Both the position numbers and the translations under genes were made by a program. Below, in pieces: positions 10,106 through 22,723 of a stretch of 64,000 nt of DNA. Numbering within the stretch: the stretch's first letter is position 1; every line of letters starts with the position of its first letter. The notes beneath the pieces were generated by a model. That model saw nothing but the letters and a program-made list of their open reading frames with translations. It ran no database searches and was not told the DNA's origin. The DNA is from Whalleya microplaca (lineage: Eukaryota > Ascomycota > Sordariomycetes > Xylariales > Xylariaceae). The stretch lies in NCBI GenBank assembly GCA_022497155.1, contig MU385768.1, positions 1-64,000 on the forward strand, in the 5' to 3' direction.

Positions 10106-12610
10106 ATGCCACGAAGTCGTCCACCTACCACCGGCTATGAACGCCTGGCCCAGGCCGACCAGTTCAGCGATGAGTCCGACGAAGAGCTTCTGGCCCAAAG
10201 CTCTGCCTCCCTTCAGCCACAATCAGACCCCCTCTTTGCACCCATTGCCCAGCCTCGACCTCACTCGGGAATGACGTCGCCGAAAGCCTTAAATAGACCG
10301 AAGTATCGCCCAAAAAGGATGAGGAGCAACTCTGGTGTCGATCTCAAGGCTATAAACGCCCGGTTAGAACGATGGGCAGACGAAATCGCTTCGAAATTCA
10401 AGAGAGGAAAGGGGAAGGGCCAACCCGGCGAGGAAGAGCGTCTGGAGATTCATTACAGCGTGTTTCAACCGCCTGAGGGCGTAAGGCCCGCCACTGCCGA
10501 GACCATTGCTGCTCTACCGCCACCCGCCATGTCCAAAGCAGAGTTCGAGGAAATCATCGAAAGCGTGCACGTAGCTATCGATCAAGGGATGCACCCGAGC
10601 ATGATTACGCAGGGTAGCTCTGGAAGTTACTTCGCCCGGAATACCGATGGCAAGATCGTGGGTGTGTTCAAACCTAAGGACGAAGAGCCATATGCGGCTG
10701 GTAATCCGAAATGGAACAAATGGATTCATCGGAATCTGTTCCCGTGCTGTTTCGGCCGGGCATGGTACGTGTTGTCTATCGGTATGGGTTAAAGTAGTTC
10801 GACTTTCTGACCTCTCTGTAGCTTGATTCCCAACCTGTCATATGTGAGTGAAGCAGCAGCATATACTCTGGACTGCCAGCTTCGCACCAATATGGTCCCT
10901 TATACCGATGTTGTCTATCTATCATCGAAATCCTTCCATTATCCATTTTGGGACCGACGGAGCTTTTACAGGAAGAAAAAGCCTCTTCCTGCAAAGCCAG
11001 GGAGTTTCCAGGTTTTTCTCAAGGGGTTCAAAGATGCAAACGTCTTCTTGCGGGAAAACCCCTGGCCGGACCAATACTGGTCTGGATTTCGTACTCACGA
11101 TATGCATAGGAACAAGCGGAGGCGATGGGCAGACACTTGCCGGCCATCAAGCAGAACGGCTCATAATGATATAGAGAGTGATGATGATGAAGACAGTCCT
11201 GAACGTCGGCCCCTCGGTCCGGACAATTTTCGGTGGACAGACACTCTGAAGCAATCATTCCGAGAAGAGCTTGAGAAACTTGTCATCTTGGATTATATCA
11301 TGCGGAATACAGATAGAGGTCTCGATAATTGGATGGTCAAGGTCGATTGGGAAACTCAAGAAGTCTCCATTGCTTCCGAACCACCGCGACTTAACATGGA
11401 CGTTTCAGAGGAGGATGAGGATGACGAACAACCCCCGAGGCCCGTTGATTTAACACAGAGGAACAACACCAGAAGTCCTCAATCATACCCATACAAATTC
11501 CAAAAGCCGATGAATGCGGCCCGCTCTAGCAAATATTCTGAACCTAAGATATCAATTGGAGCAATCGACAACTCCTTATCGTGGCCGTGGAAACACCCCG
11601 ATGCATGGAGAAGGTAACTACATCCTCATCACATGATAACCATTGGAAGAATTAAACTGACAGGTAATAGTTTTCCTTTCGGCTGGCTCTTCCTACCTGT
11701 TGATCTTATTGGCCGACCGTTCTCCCAGAAAACTCGGGATCACTTCCTCCCTCTGCTTACTTCTACGCAATGGTGGAGTCGAACTCAATTTGAACTACGT
11801 AAGGTCTTCCAGATCGACCCCGACTTTCAAGAGAAGATGTTCTCTCGGCAAATGGCCGTGATGAAGGGTCAGGCTTGGAACGTCGTAGAAACATTGAAGA
11901 CCATGGACCACGGCCCACTCGAACTTACCCGGCGCGCCAAAGTTTGTGTCTGGGATGATCTCGTCGACGTACCTATCGCGGTGCCCATGCGTGTGACATC
12001 GACCGACTTGCGCCGTAAGCCGGCTCCAGAGCCACGCGCCGGGATCGAAGAGGAGATAGACATCGGCGCCGCCAACTCATCCGCCTCAGCGCCTGCCAAC
12101 CACGTGGACGACCTCCTGGGCTTTTCTAGCCCGCTGCCTAACCCCGGGCGCTTCGAGCTCGCAAGCCCTCGCGGGCAGTCTCCGGACCGAAGCGCGCCCA
12201 CCTCAGCCAGCTCGCCCAACGGCAAGACCCAGACCCAGAGCAACCCCCTGGACAACTTCGCAGTGGAATCGAGCAGCACGAGCACCAGCACGCGCCCGAA
12301 GATCAGCCGCGCCCCTCCCCCGCGGGCGAGCTACCAGGGGCCGCCGCGGGCCGCGCAGATGAACGCCTACGCCCCGGCCAGGGAGCGACGGTACTCGTTC
12401 GCAACGGCGACCAATCGGCGCAACGGCAGCTCGATTGCGGGGAAGCTGTACGGCCACGACGTGCTCGGCTACGACGAGGAGGACGAGGATGACATGGAGG
12501 GGGACCTCGGGTACGCCGCCGCCGAGGGCATGGAGGGGAACAGGAGGAAGGTCATCGTCGAGCGGCTGGAGACGGTCAAGACGAGAAATCCGGTGTTCAC
12601 TTGGTGCTAA
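10106..12610 (+). CDS. LSB6: type II phosphatidylinositol 4-kinase (LSB6)
   Basis: Makes phosphatidylinositol 4-phosphate on vacuolar and endosomal membranes; the family is Lsb6/PI4KII. Three exons join in frame: 10106-10764, 10822-11613 and 11671-12610, giving 796 residues. The ATP-binding segment GSSGSYF with GVFKPKDEEPY lies near residues 170-190. The catalytic loop DYIMRNTDRGLDNWM lies near residue 375, and a long acidic insert (EEDEDDEQ) follows. The first splice junction restores CCFGR-C-LIPNLSYVSEAA, whose cysteines match the palmitoylated cysteine-rich segment of the family. The second restores KHPDAWRSFPFGWLF. At intron 2 a CAG six bases before the chosen TAATAG end would give an immediate stop, so the later acceptor at 11670 is used. 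The C-terminal third is low-complexity Ser/Pro-rich and GC-rich, typical of the filamentous fungal forms. Confidence 0.95.
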
Positions 12611-15600
12611 ATTAAGTCGATTGAAGGTCGAATTAAAGGCCGAATGAAGGTTCGGATGAAAATCATGGCGTCATACTCGCATGTCTCTGAGCTGAAGATC
12701 TGGGGGTCCTTGGGGGCGTAATGCATACAACAGGGGGGAGGCTGAAAGACCGAGAGAGCGAGAAAGAGTAGAAGGCGTAATGATACAGGACAGAGAAAAA
12801 TCATGGATACAGGAGCTCGCGTGCGTGCTTGCTTGTTGTTTACGTGTACGAGTAGGTAGAGGGGGGGCATGAGAACTAGCTAGCATTGAGACAACACGGC
12901 AGTAGAGAGAAAGAAGATCACGGCATAAGCTCCGGAACGTATTATGAGACTTTTATTCATCCATCCAGGGGTCCCTCTTGTGTGTATTCTCTAGGTTGTG
13001 TTTACATACATACACAGTAGCTGGCGCCACGGGCATATCTCAGTTTGGCGGTCAGTCAGCGGAGCATATCAAATCGATCCCGTGTTCCAGCAACAAGGCA
13101 GATTCCATGGACTACATACATGACTTGCAAACCTCACGTATAGGAACGAATGAACAAGCAAGCAAGCAAATCAGCAATGGGAAGAAGATCCCCCCGTCCC
13201 CCTGCTATGGATGAGGCAGCAGGGTGTGTTGGTATCAAGCGGGATAGATAGATCGATATTTTTGCGAAACACATTATCCCAATCCAGGAATTGTGAGAAA
13301 TCCCCGTCGATGTTATTTTTATGCCCAGGGATCTTCGTTCCTACATGTAATTCATTTACACGACAGCAGCCATGATGCTGAATGATGCTGGTGACGATGA
13401 TGATCAGGGGGGCGGTAGGGGGGGGCTGGCCGGCTGGCCGGGAAGCAGGCAGTGGGAATGGGAAAGGGGTAGGAGAAAAGGAATGGATAGCTCAGGACAG
13501 AAGGGGAAGAAGAAAAGATAGACACACATATTCATGATAATTAAGGTTCACAGGTGACAGGTCATACCAGATTTGATCCATTGTGTATCGGCGTAAAAAT
13601 GTATGTACATAAATAATACGCAGTAAGTTATGTGCATGCGTACGGCCAGCCACGTCAACCCAACCGAGTGTTTGCGGCCCGCCCATTGGGTCTGCCCGAA
13701 GGTCGCGCCGTCGGGCCTCCCGCAGCACCATCACCAGCAGCTTCAGCGGCAGCAAGCGGCGGCGGCCGTGCCGTATCGATCTGGGTTCAGGTACTGTATA
13801 TATGTATGTGCGTACGCAGTATGTATGTAGGAGGTTTAACCTAGTTGAGGTGTGTCGTTGACACATGCTAGCCACCTGCATACACACATACACATACACA
13901 TACACATACACGTGCAGACTCATCAGGCCACAAATACCACATAGCTACCTAGCTTCCTAGCTATGGACCTGCTGCCTGCCCATGTCAAGGATGCGTGGTG
14001 TGTGATGTAAAAACGCGGGCCCCAATCGCTGCTCCCTGGCAGACCGAGATCTTCACATCAAGTCGACAGCTAGTGCGGCTGCTACTGCGGCTGCTACCGC
14101 CTGGCCCCCAGAAACAGAAAATGAACGATGGGCGGCGGGAAGGAAGCAAGGAAGGGTTGACGTATCGACGTACCAACGATACGATGATGCCCGCGTCTTT
14201 GGGGGCTTGAAACCACAGGCAGGACAGGACAGCTCATTGTGCATTACCAATTGCTACCCTACGTGCGTGCCTACGCTACTTACCAAGCAGCCAAGCAGCC
14301 AGCCACCCAGGCAATTTACCTACCTGATGATGTATACTATGCATAGCTCCTGCGTTGCATCCCGTCTGCACACTGACTTACCTATGGAGTGGATGGTATT
14401 AATAAGCTGTGATATCTGCCGCTTTATGAGCAACCGAGCAAGCGAACCGCGCTAGATCGTACGTACGTACATACTTACATGTACGTAACGAACGATATAC
14501 GCAGTATGCGCCGGCGGAGTCTCCGCTGTCCCTCTACATATGCGTGGGAATAGTACGGGGAACGTACATGTTCCCAGCAACAGCAGAAGAGGAACCTTGG
14601 AACCCATGGTGTCGGCGGCGTGCGTGTCCGCCTGCGCACATAGATGCTGAGATCGCAGCAAACATCGTTTGAAACCTGCATAGACCTACATATCCTCACG
14701 TACATGCCCCATTAGTCTCCGAGACGATAGTCTGCCTTACCGACCGACCCGTTGGGTGGCCCTGGTGCCTGGCTGTGGTGTATGTAGTCTGTCCGATGGT
14801 CAGTCCGTCAGTACAGAGTAATAAGTCAGTCAGCCTCTGCCTGCTCCCGGTACCGAGTCCAGGCCGGCGGGACTGGATGACTGCAGTAGCAGCAGAAACC
14901 CGTTGTACATACCTGCCTACCAACGTACGTGCGCACGTACATAGGCGTAAGCCGCATAGATGGTAGGACCTCTCATTTGATGGCGTCGGCCGCAGCGAGT
15001 GCGCGCACGTTGGGCACGACGTTTGTCAATCTGCCCGCTTTGCCTCCCAGCTGCATGGCGCCGAACCCGAAAGCAGCAAGCGGCAGCACTGGGTCCAGGT
15101 CCTGTCCTGGTGTCCCGCAGCAGCGGTAAGGGTCCCCCCTCCCCCCTCTCCCCTCCTAAAAAGAAAAGAGACACAAAAATAAAAAATAAAATATACGACG
15201 TCTTGGCTCTGCGCGATCTTGCCAATCACGAACAAGCCTTGGATCGCATACATAGCCGGTGATGCTACTGCTGCTTGCTGTTGCTACTGCTGCGCTGGTT
15301 GCAGGTAGCAAAGACCGACCCCAATAATAGTTGATAGGCAGTAGAGCGTCCCGACAGGTGGCACCCGCGCCCTGCAGCCAGCCCCTCTTCTTTCTTCTGG
15401 CTTCCCTTCTCATCATTCGAGTCCCGACGGCTGGGCAGATCCAGTCAAGCTACACCGACAGATATGTAGAACCAGTCGCTCGGGCTCGTGAGACTGGGAC
15501 TATTGTCGGGGTATTTGGGACTAGCTGCAAGTTGCAATACCACATACCATGTCTCCCCTCTAATCTCCCACAATTCGCACGTGGTTTGGCCGCCCTTACG

Positions 15601-18600
15601 ATGCGTTACAGTCAGCAGAAAGCAGCTAGAAGAAAAAAACGTCCGGCCGAGCGAGCCAGGGCCTCGGGAATTCGAGTATTGACCACCTCGGGTGGGGGGT
15701 GGAAATTGGCAAGCAAACGGACGGTCCCCCCTAGGGTTCAAGTAGATATCGGAGCCGCGGTGAGGCTTATTAGGAGAGAATTGGGCTGGGCTTATAGTAA
15801 AACGTCGTTTCAGAGCGGCGTTTTTCGCCGTCTGGGATTTTGGATACGATCACGCCTGCCGAGTCTGACCCGATACTCTGGATACGCTAATGCATGGCTC
15901 TCCAAAGTGAGACACATGACGATGAAGATACTTCGGTGTGGAGCGACAGAAGGTTCCAAGGAGGCGGTAACAGAGAGAAACTAATTGACCTGAGAAATGA
16001 GCACCCATATCATTCCGGATATACGGAATTACACAGCTCGAGCACAAGAGGCCTCCGGACTTACCGTGACTAAAAGACCATTGCCAAGTATAATAACAAT
16101 AATCTTAAGTACGTTCGTATGGAATACTGTGGGACCTTTGATCCAGCGGGCTGGTCATCCTTCGGGCGCTATCCAGCGGCAAGGAAAATTGCGTGCGTGC
16201 GTGCGTTTGTGCAAGCGTGGGTTATAATCCCGTCTTGGGCCCGTGGGCCCTCGTGGCACTCCTGATCCTTCCAAGCGGGGAAAATTATATAGACTAGGAA
16301 CAAGCTGCCTCGAGTTGAATATGTAAGAACAAAAGGTCTGTTTCGGGTTTGCTGACGGTGTGTTTTTATTAGTAACGTGTGACTTCACCAGCTCGACTTT
16401 CTCAATGGTCGCTGTATCATGCATGTATCAGCATCTTGTAGTGGCTGTCAAGCCTCATCAAGAGCCTGTTGCGGCTCCCCGGTAGATGGCGTTTATCAAA
16501 ATACGCATGAGATGGCTGCATGAAGTGGCGTGAAGTAATGAGTAATGAGTTTCCTCATCCAGTTGATAGGAGACATTACGACTGACCAAAGACGATACTG
16601 GTCAGGACTGTACGGTACCGGCCACTTGGAGATCGCCGCAACCCCTAGTATCCTAGCGTCGTCTCTCTTGAGACCTGTCTCCACTATGACGGCCCGCTTG
16701 TTTCGGTCTTCTGAAGCGTAGATATTCTTTCAAACAATTGGGGGTTGCAAGACGGTAACAAACGCAGCGTGGGCTACCCCCAAGCTGTCCTGCGGTCAAG
16801 CTCTGGCCGGGTCGAAATCAGGCCAGGAGAACAAGCACTTCCTAGCGGAGGCTTAGTATACCTAGCTTATTTGTCACGCTTGACAGGTGTTAACGCTGCT
16901 TGTGGCCTTTGAATTCCCTTGAGGAACAATGGCGGTGTGAGAAAACGATAATAGTCTGATAGACCTATAACCTCCTTTGACTCGGCCAGTGGTTATACGA
17001 GCAGCTCATGTGTAATAACAGCCTCCTCAGCCGTCCGAGGAGCAGGTAGCTGTCGTCTCAGGACTTTGAAGCGGCGACCTTCCCCATGCATGCCGTACCA
17101 TTGCTAAGTGGACGCAAATAATCCGCCCTAATCCCTTTACAAGCAAGTGAGGGCAGCTGATCTGTGTATCCTTGTCACCATGATGGGCCGCTACCTAGCA
17201 GACCCTCGGTGAGTGAGTGATTGCACCCATGGTTCTAAACACACGAAAGTTCATCTGTAAGTAAAAGTATCTTTCGCGTCAGATTAGCATCACCCATGCT
17301 TCGACTCTTCATACAAGTCTGCTGGTGGCTGTCAGGGGTCTTGGTATCTATCCCGATTTGCCACGGTAGTGAGAGACACATAATAATAATCCTAGACCAT
17401 GGCATAGGCCCACGCTTCTAGAAATAAATTTCGGGCGTGGCTGTCATTTTGTACTCAGTACGACACCCAGAAGCGGATCAAGCCACAGTCGATCCGTTAG
17501 CCTGGATTCTTAGGGGACTGCTGTACGACTTTTCGGAGCATTTTCTTTGGAACCAGCCTAATCTAGACTAGGATTATTCTCCAGCCTTTGGAGGAGCGTT
17601 CGCTTGATTCTCCGTCACTTCTCCTGTTGCCATGAAATACCTTATATCTTTTCGCGTAATCCGCGCTGAACGCGGGTGGCCCATCCAAATTCTGGCCGAG
17701 GCCACATTGGCAGATTAGCTGGCCGGGTGTTTCGAAGCACAGCTAGGTGCAGCAAACAATCAGTGGACGTCAGCAAGTAGGCAAGGGCAGCAAAAAGGAC
17801 AGAACCGGCATTGATCTCACAAAAATGGTACGTTGGTTGTCCTACGTGGCTGCTTGACTCCCACCTGGCCAGATATAAGACCTGTCGGCACTATATGTCA
17901 TTCTATTGCAGTTGCAGACCTGTGCAGCAGCACCTAGTCGAAGAGCCATTGGGTGGTATCCGTGTTAAGCCTAACAAGCAAGAGTAGGCTTGGGCAGCAA
18001 AACACCTCCCTCCCCTCGTATGCAAGAGCAGACACAGAACCGTTGCAAGGCATCGGCCGTAGAGGAGGGATGTAGGGGATAGGCCGGGGCCCTAGGATAC
18101 CTACCTTTAAGACTTCGACGATCTATAGCAGACTGCATTTTGACCAAAGGAGGCTTGATTCATAGGAGTTATCGTAGCACTTAGGATCGGCGAACAGCAG
18201 CTCGTGGGGTGCAAGCTATGGATACGCAGCCAATGTGGTCATTTCGACCGGGTCATGGCTCCACACACGCCTCAACAGCTCTATTATTCTCGCAGCTTGC
18301 TCCTGCCACTAACGGTTTGATGTACCTATAGGGGCGTGGAGATTCGCTGGACTTGTTGTCATGAACAGACCGGTAGTCGAAGAACGCAAGCCGAGGAGGC
18401 TTGGTTAAAGCCAGTGCCTTCGAAGCTCATAGATGCACCTCGATCCCTCAGCCGGGTAACTATGGGGTCGTTTCTTTACTAGATTCACAATCAACTATCC
18501 AGACTTGTTTGCCTCGAGGAGACGCACGTCCTTAAAAAAATGACTGGGTAAATACCTGTAGTCCCGGCCGGTAGTGTCTCGCAGTCCGCTAAAACGTTTG

Positions 18601-18848
18601 CAGTCACGCCGACACCGAAGAGCTCAACGACGAAGTGCGCGAGACGTTCATCCACCATAACAGAACGGTGTGTATTGAACCCACCCGTCTTGAACCCCCG
18701 AAATTTCAATTTCTTGAATTATCTCCTGAGTTTTGCTTTGCTGTGTCATAGTTAACTCTGTTTTAGTAAGTAACCCAATTTTATTGTTCCTCTGTGGCAT
18801 GGCCTGGGCCGGGCGAGACTGGGGAACAATACCAAAGAAAATTCCGAG
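12611..18848. other. long intergenic stretch with microsatellites
   Basis: Over 6 kb without a gene I can support. The first part is the LSB6 3' region. A CATACA microsatellite lies at 13880-13911, TACGTAC-type palindromes lie around 14458-14480, and a G-run lies near 13405-13425. Frames up to 217 codons (15331-15984) have the composition of chance frames and overlap others on both strands. Segments between 16.2 and 18.5 kb show no recognisable protein in any frame. The 5' exon or exons of the methyltransferase that follows may lie in the last few hundred bases. Confidence 0.5.
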
Positions 18849-20684
18849 AATATAGAACCAGAGTCTCGGAACGAAACGTTAACGCAAAGCAGGTACCAAC
18901 GATGTAGCGTGAACAATAATATATACTTTGTACCAGTTGACGAGGTCCGTAGCCAAAGAAACGACGTTTCGAGTTGGGATCAGGAATCGACATTGACGAG
19001 CCTCCCCTAGGACGAAACCCTTCGTTTACGCATTCAACACGACGTCTTGTCCATGGTATTTGACGGCAGATCGATTTTCCCGCCCCTAAACTCACTGAGG
19101 CGAGTGCTTGACTGTGGCTTCGGAACGGGGCAATGGGCTTTTCAACTGGCCTGGGAGTACCCCAGCTGTGAGGCACGTATAGTCTAGTTTCTAGGGCCTA
19201 CGCTTTATATGACACCTAGAGTGCCCACGAACAGTATTCCGCGGAATGAGCCTCGAAGCCCCGATCCTTTTGAGTGGATGTTGAATAGCCTTTTGTTCCA
19301 GACGCGAATGGGTTGCGCCAAGTCTAGATGTGAACTGCATCCGACAGTAGAATCGTGACTGGGAAACAGCCACTTCAAGTGGGCTTTGGCCAGAATATGG
19401 AGAGTCCTGATGTTAAGATTATCAATCTGCCTGGACACAAAGCTTTTTGCACACGGTGGGCCGTTCACTAACAGGAAACATATCCAGGTCATTGGTATCG
19501 ACGTGAGCCCCCATCACTATAATCCGGAAGAGAGCGTCGAGAATTTATACCTCAATGTCGACGACCTGAATATGCCGTAAGAGTCAATGTGTCCTATTGT
19601 TGGACCGAGATATTCTGACACGTCTTTTCCAGGCTTCAATTCCGGTCCAGTAACTTCGATCTCGTAAACAGCAGACTAGTAGCAGGGGGTATTGATAGGA
19701 GCCGCTGGAATGGGTACATGCGCGATATTCTCCGATGCCTGCGTGGGGGCGGATGGTGTCAAATGGTCGAGATTGACTTCAATGCTCAATCTGACAACGG
19801 ATCATTAACAGATGGTGGGCTCCGAAGAATACTTGAATATTGGAGAATCCGCTGATGATGGATTTCTCGACAGGCCATGCGCTCCGACAATGGTCGCAAG
19901 CGTATCTTCGAGCAATGGAGCAACACAAAAACCCTCGAGCTCCGCGACGACTCGCAGGCTGGATGAGGAATGCCGGCTTCACCGAGGTGAACGAGCGAAG
20001 TAGGTGCTCTCGTGTTGAGGTTCCCCCCTATTTTGGTCTGCTCCTCGGGTCAGGCTTACCCATCTGAGCGACTTCGGAATTTAGCTACCCGGGATAGGGA
20101 ATGAAACCTCCTAAAATATCTGAAAGATTAATGGCTGACTCTCGTGTGTCTGTAGTGATTCCGCTTCCCATGTGTGGTTGGTCAGATAGTATGGACTAGG
20201 TACTACCGTCAACGATGTGGCTCTAATAATTGCGATGCAGGTCAAAGAGAGTATGAAATCGGCGTCGCAAATCAAGAGAACGTTCGGCTACTTCTTTCCT
20301 CACTGGCCCTGTATCCTTTCACAGAGCGGCTTGGGTATGTACTCTCTAAATAATTTCAGGGACGTCCCTGTTTTTCTGTTCCAGAGCCAGCAGTGCTGAC
20401 ATATTGGAGCATGTCGATTACAGAGTTCCATGTGTTGGTGGCACAAGCCCGGTTAGAGGCTAGTAATCCTGCGCTCAAGGTAGGACCGCCCAGACTATCC
20501 TGCAAGTTGAATATTTGCGGCCAAATTTGGATAGCGCTGACGTGTCTGGTAATGGTTATCAGCCATATTTCCCATTGTGAGTTGACCTATCATGAACTTC
20601 AAGAAAAAAAGAATGAATAATGGCAAATCTCTGACCCATGAGCATTTAAGGTACGTATGTGTCGGTAGAAAGCCGAGGCGCTAA
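18849..20684 (+). CDS. LaeA-like SAM-dependent methyltransferase, intron-rich
   Basis: A class I methyltransferase of the fungal LaeA-like group, whose members are regulators or tailoring enzymes of secondary metabolism. No single frame shows it, but splicing joins a continuous protein. Exons: about 18849-18944 (5' end uncertain), 19011-19172, 19488-19576, 19633-19814, 19874-19999, 20156-20188, 20241-20334, 20410-20479, 20563-20576 and 20651-20684. The product reads YFVPVDE, then RLRIQHDVLSMVFDGR, SAM motif I VLDCGFGTGQWA, VIGIDVSP, NLYLNVDDLN, FDLVNSRLVAGGIDRSRW, GGGWCQMVEID, SDNGSLTDGHALRQWSQ, MIPLPMCGWSD, LLLSSLALYPFTERLGM and the usual end YFPLYVCVGRKPRR. Phases agree at every junction. 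Oddities: the 19173-19487 intron needs a GC donor (GCACGT) and is 315 bases long, and a 14-base exon lies near the end. I could not place the start codon. The gene looks intact, not decayed. Confidence 0.82.
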
Positions 20685-22723
20685 GAATATCCGCCGAAGA
20701 GTTAGGCAAGGCTAGGGCAAGCGATCATCTCGCGATGAAAATTTGTTCTTCAAATTATGAAGAAGAAACCGTTTGAAGGTGTCACTCGACCCTTTGCTTG
20801 CCCCTCATGGCAGAATACTTGTGTGCGTGGTGAGGATTGCGGGTGTTGTCTAGGCTGTAGTTGGCATGGTGTCCTTCATCCCCACTACGTTCGGTATTTC
20901 ATACTGCGTATAGTCAGATGGGGTTGCCATGACTACTGCTATTGCCGCCTAGCAGTTATGACAGGTCATGTCCTTTTTTCTCTTTTCGTATGTGTGGGTG
21001 TGGCTGGTATTGGAAAGGTTGCGGGGAGTAGTTTGAGGTTTGAAAGGATTTGGTTAAAGTCTGGGAAGGTAAACTCGGGAGCTGCAGAGGTCAGGATGGG
21101 AAAGAAGGGACGTCAGCTTAAGGTTTTGCAGAGCCGAACGGAAGGTAACGAATCAAGGGCCTGTCTTCGCTCCTTCTACCAGAGTCCCGGGTCCGGCTAG
21201 TCGGGTCGGGTCTCAACAAGGCTTCAATTTGAGAACCCACCGGAGTACGTAGTAAAAGACCTACCTGCCCAATCTATGTAACATACCCTACGCCTTGTCC
21301 TGGTAATCAAACGCACCTCAGGTATGTAATGTCGCCAACATAACAATCTTATTGGTCCATTGAGAGAGCCTTGCCCCCCCGTCAGCCGAAGTTGAAGAAT
21401 CTACTCTGGTATACGGGCGGCTAGGCCCCGGTCATCTTATAATTTACCTGTCGTCCAACCCCTCGGACGGCATCGTTATTTGTCTATGGCTGATTGCTCT
21501 ACCATTACCACGGGCCAAAGCTGGTCGTGGCATGTGGACAGACCAACAGTTCAGTGGATCCTCTTCGATGCTTGTTTCTAATGCCGTGTCTTGGTAGACC
21601 TTGCGGGATCCATCCGATATTACTTCGTATGTAGATACGTTGCAGATGAAGATGGACGCTACCTTACCCCTTGGCCACGATGAGCTACAAGGTATTATTT
21701 GCTTGGAAGCAGAGCAACTCGGTCTTTCCTACCATTATGACTCGCGCTCTGCTCGGCTGACTGACTCAACACGCCGAACCGGCCGGCCATTTGTCTACGC
21801 TTACTTCTGTAGGCGCATGGTGATGATGTGACTGTGTAACCAAATAACCGCCAGGAGGGAGGCCTGCGGCCTGGGGAGTGTTGGCCCTTGGACTTGGAGT
21901 GTACAGAGAACGGATGGATATGGGTGGGCCCTACCGCGGATGCAGACCTAGATTCCGACCCTTGCCATCCCATATCCTGTCTCGCTGGTGGTTGCCGTCA
22001 GGTGACATGCTATCTCAGATTCATTGCTACATAATGGGGTGCATTGCAATCCGTTAATATCCCCTTGAAACCATTCTGGCAGCTGGAAAGTCACTTCGTG
22101 CCCGAACATATGTGTCAAGTCAGCCCAACTGTCGATCACCCGAGGGCGGCTATCGCCAGTATGCAGAAGTATGCGAACCCGCATGCTCGTTGAAACGTAA
22201 CAGACTTGCTTGCCGCCTCCCAAGGTGTTCATGTGTTCAGGTGTTCGTGGAGGGCACGGATGGTGGATAATCATGTTATAGTGAGATAGTCGTTCTCGAC
22301 TGTCATTGGGCCTCTGTCACCAACACCGGAATGATGTTGACGGCCTGGAAGACTTGGCTTCATTACTTGATTGGGCAACATGGCAAACATGACCGGGCAA
22401 TAATGCAAATGCAAGTTTTTGAACTATATAAACAAACCTAGAACATGATACATGTTGAAAAGGTTGGAAGTTGGTTGATAACTCCTATAATAATGTCCGG
22501 GTAGGTATATGTGGTACTCATTAAGCATCCCCGAGCAGCTGCCGAGCTCGCTAGACCACCCGCAGACCCCTACCTAGCAGTGCTAACCTACCTCGGTAAG
22601 TCGCACTTAATATCGCTAAAGGGGATTGGCCAATATGCAGTCAACCTTAATTCTTTTTCCTGGAGCTGTTTGTAGGTATCCAGTCACCTTCAACCGCCTC
22701 ATTCATCATCACCATCCGTCATC
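20685..22723. other. intergenic, no gene supported
   Basis: Frames at 20757-21200 (+) and 21948-22274 (-) are open but match nothing I recognise and lack a convincing start or splice context. The last 300 bases before 22724 are the AIM41 promoter, with a pyrimidine-rich run ending in the CATCATCACCATC-like segment just before the start codon. Confidence 0.45.

Noticed and set aside
15331..15984. 217-codon open frame (+)
   Set aside because: Amino-acid composition is random, it overlaps comparable frames on the other strand, and no family or splice context supports it.
20757..21200. 147-codon frame (+) after the methyltransferase
   Set aside because: Cys/Trp-rich chance composition with no recognisable motif; it begins 73 bases beyond the methyltransferase stop.
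21948..22274. 108-codon minus-strand frame near AIM41
   Set aside because: Some protein-like stretches, but no family, no start context and no neighbouring exon could be found.
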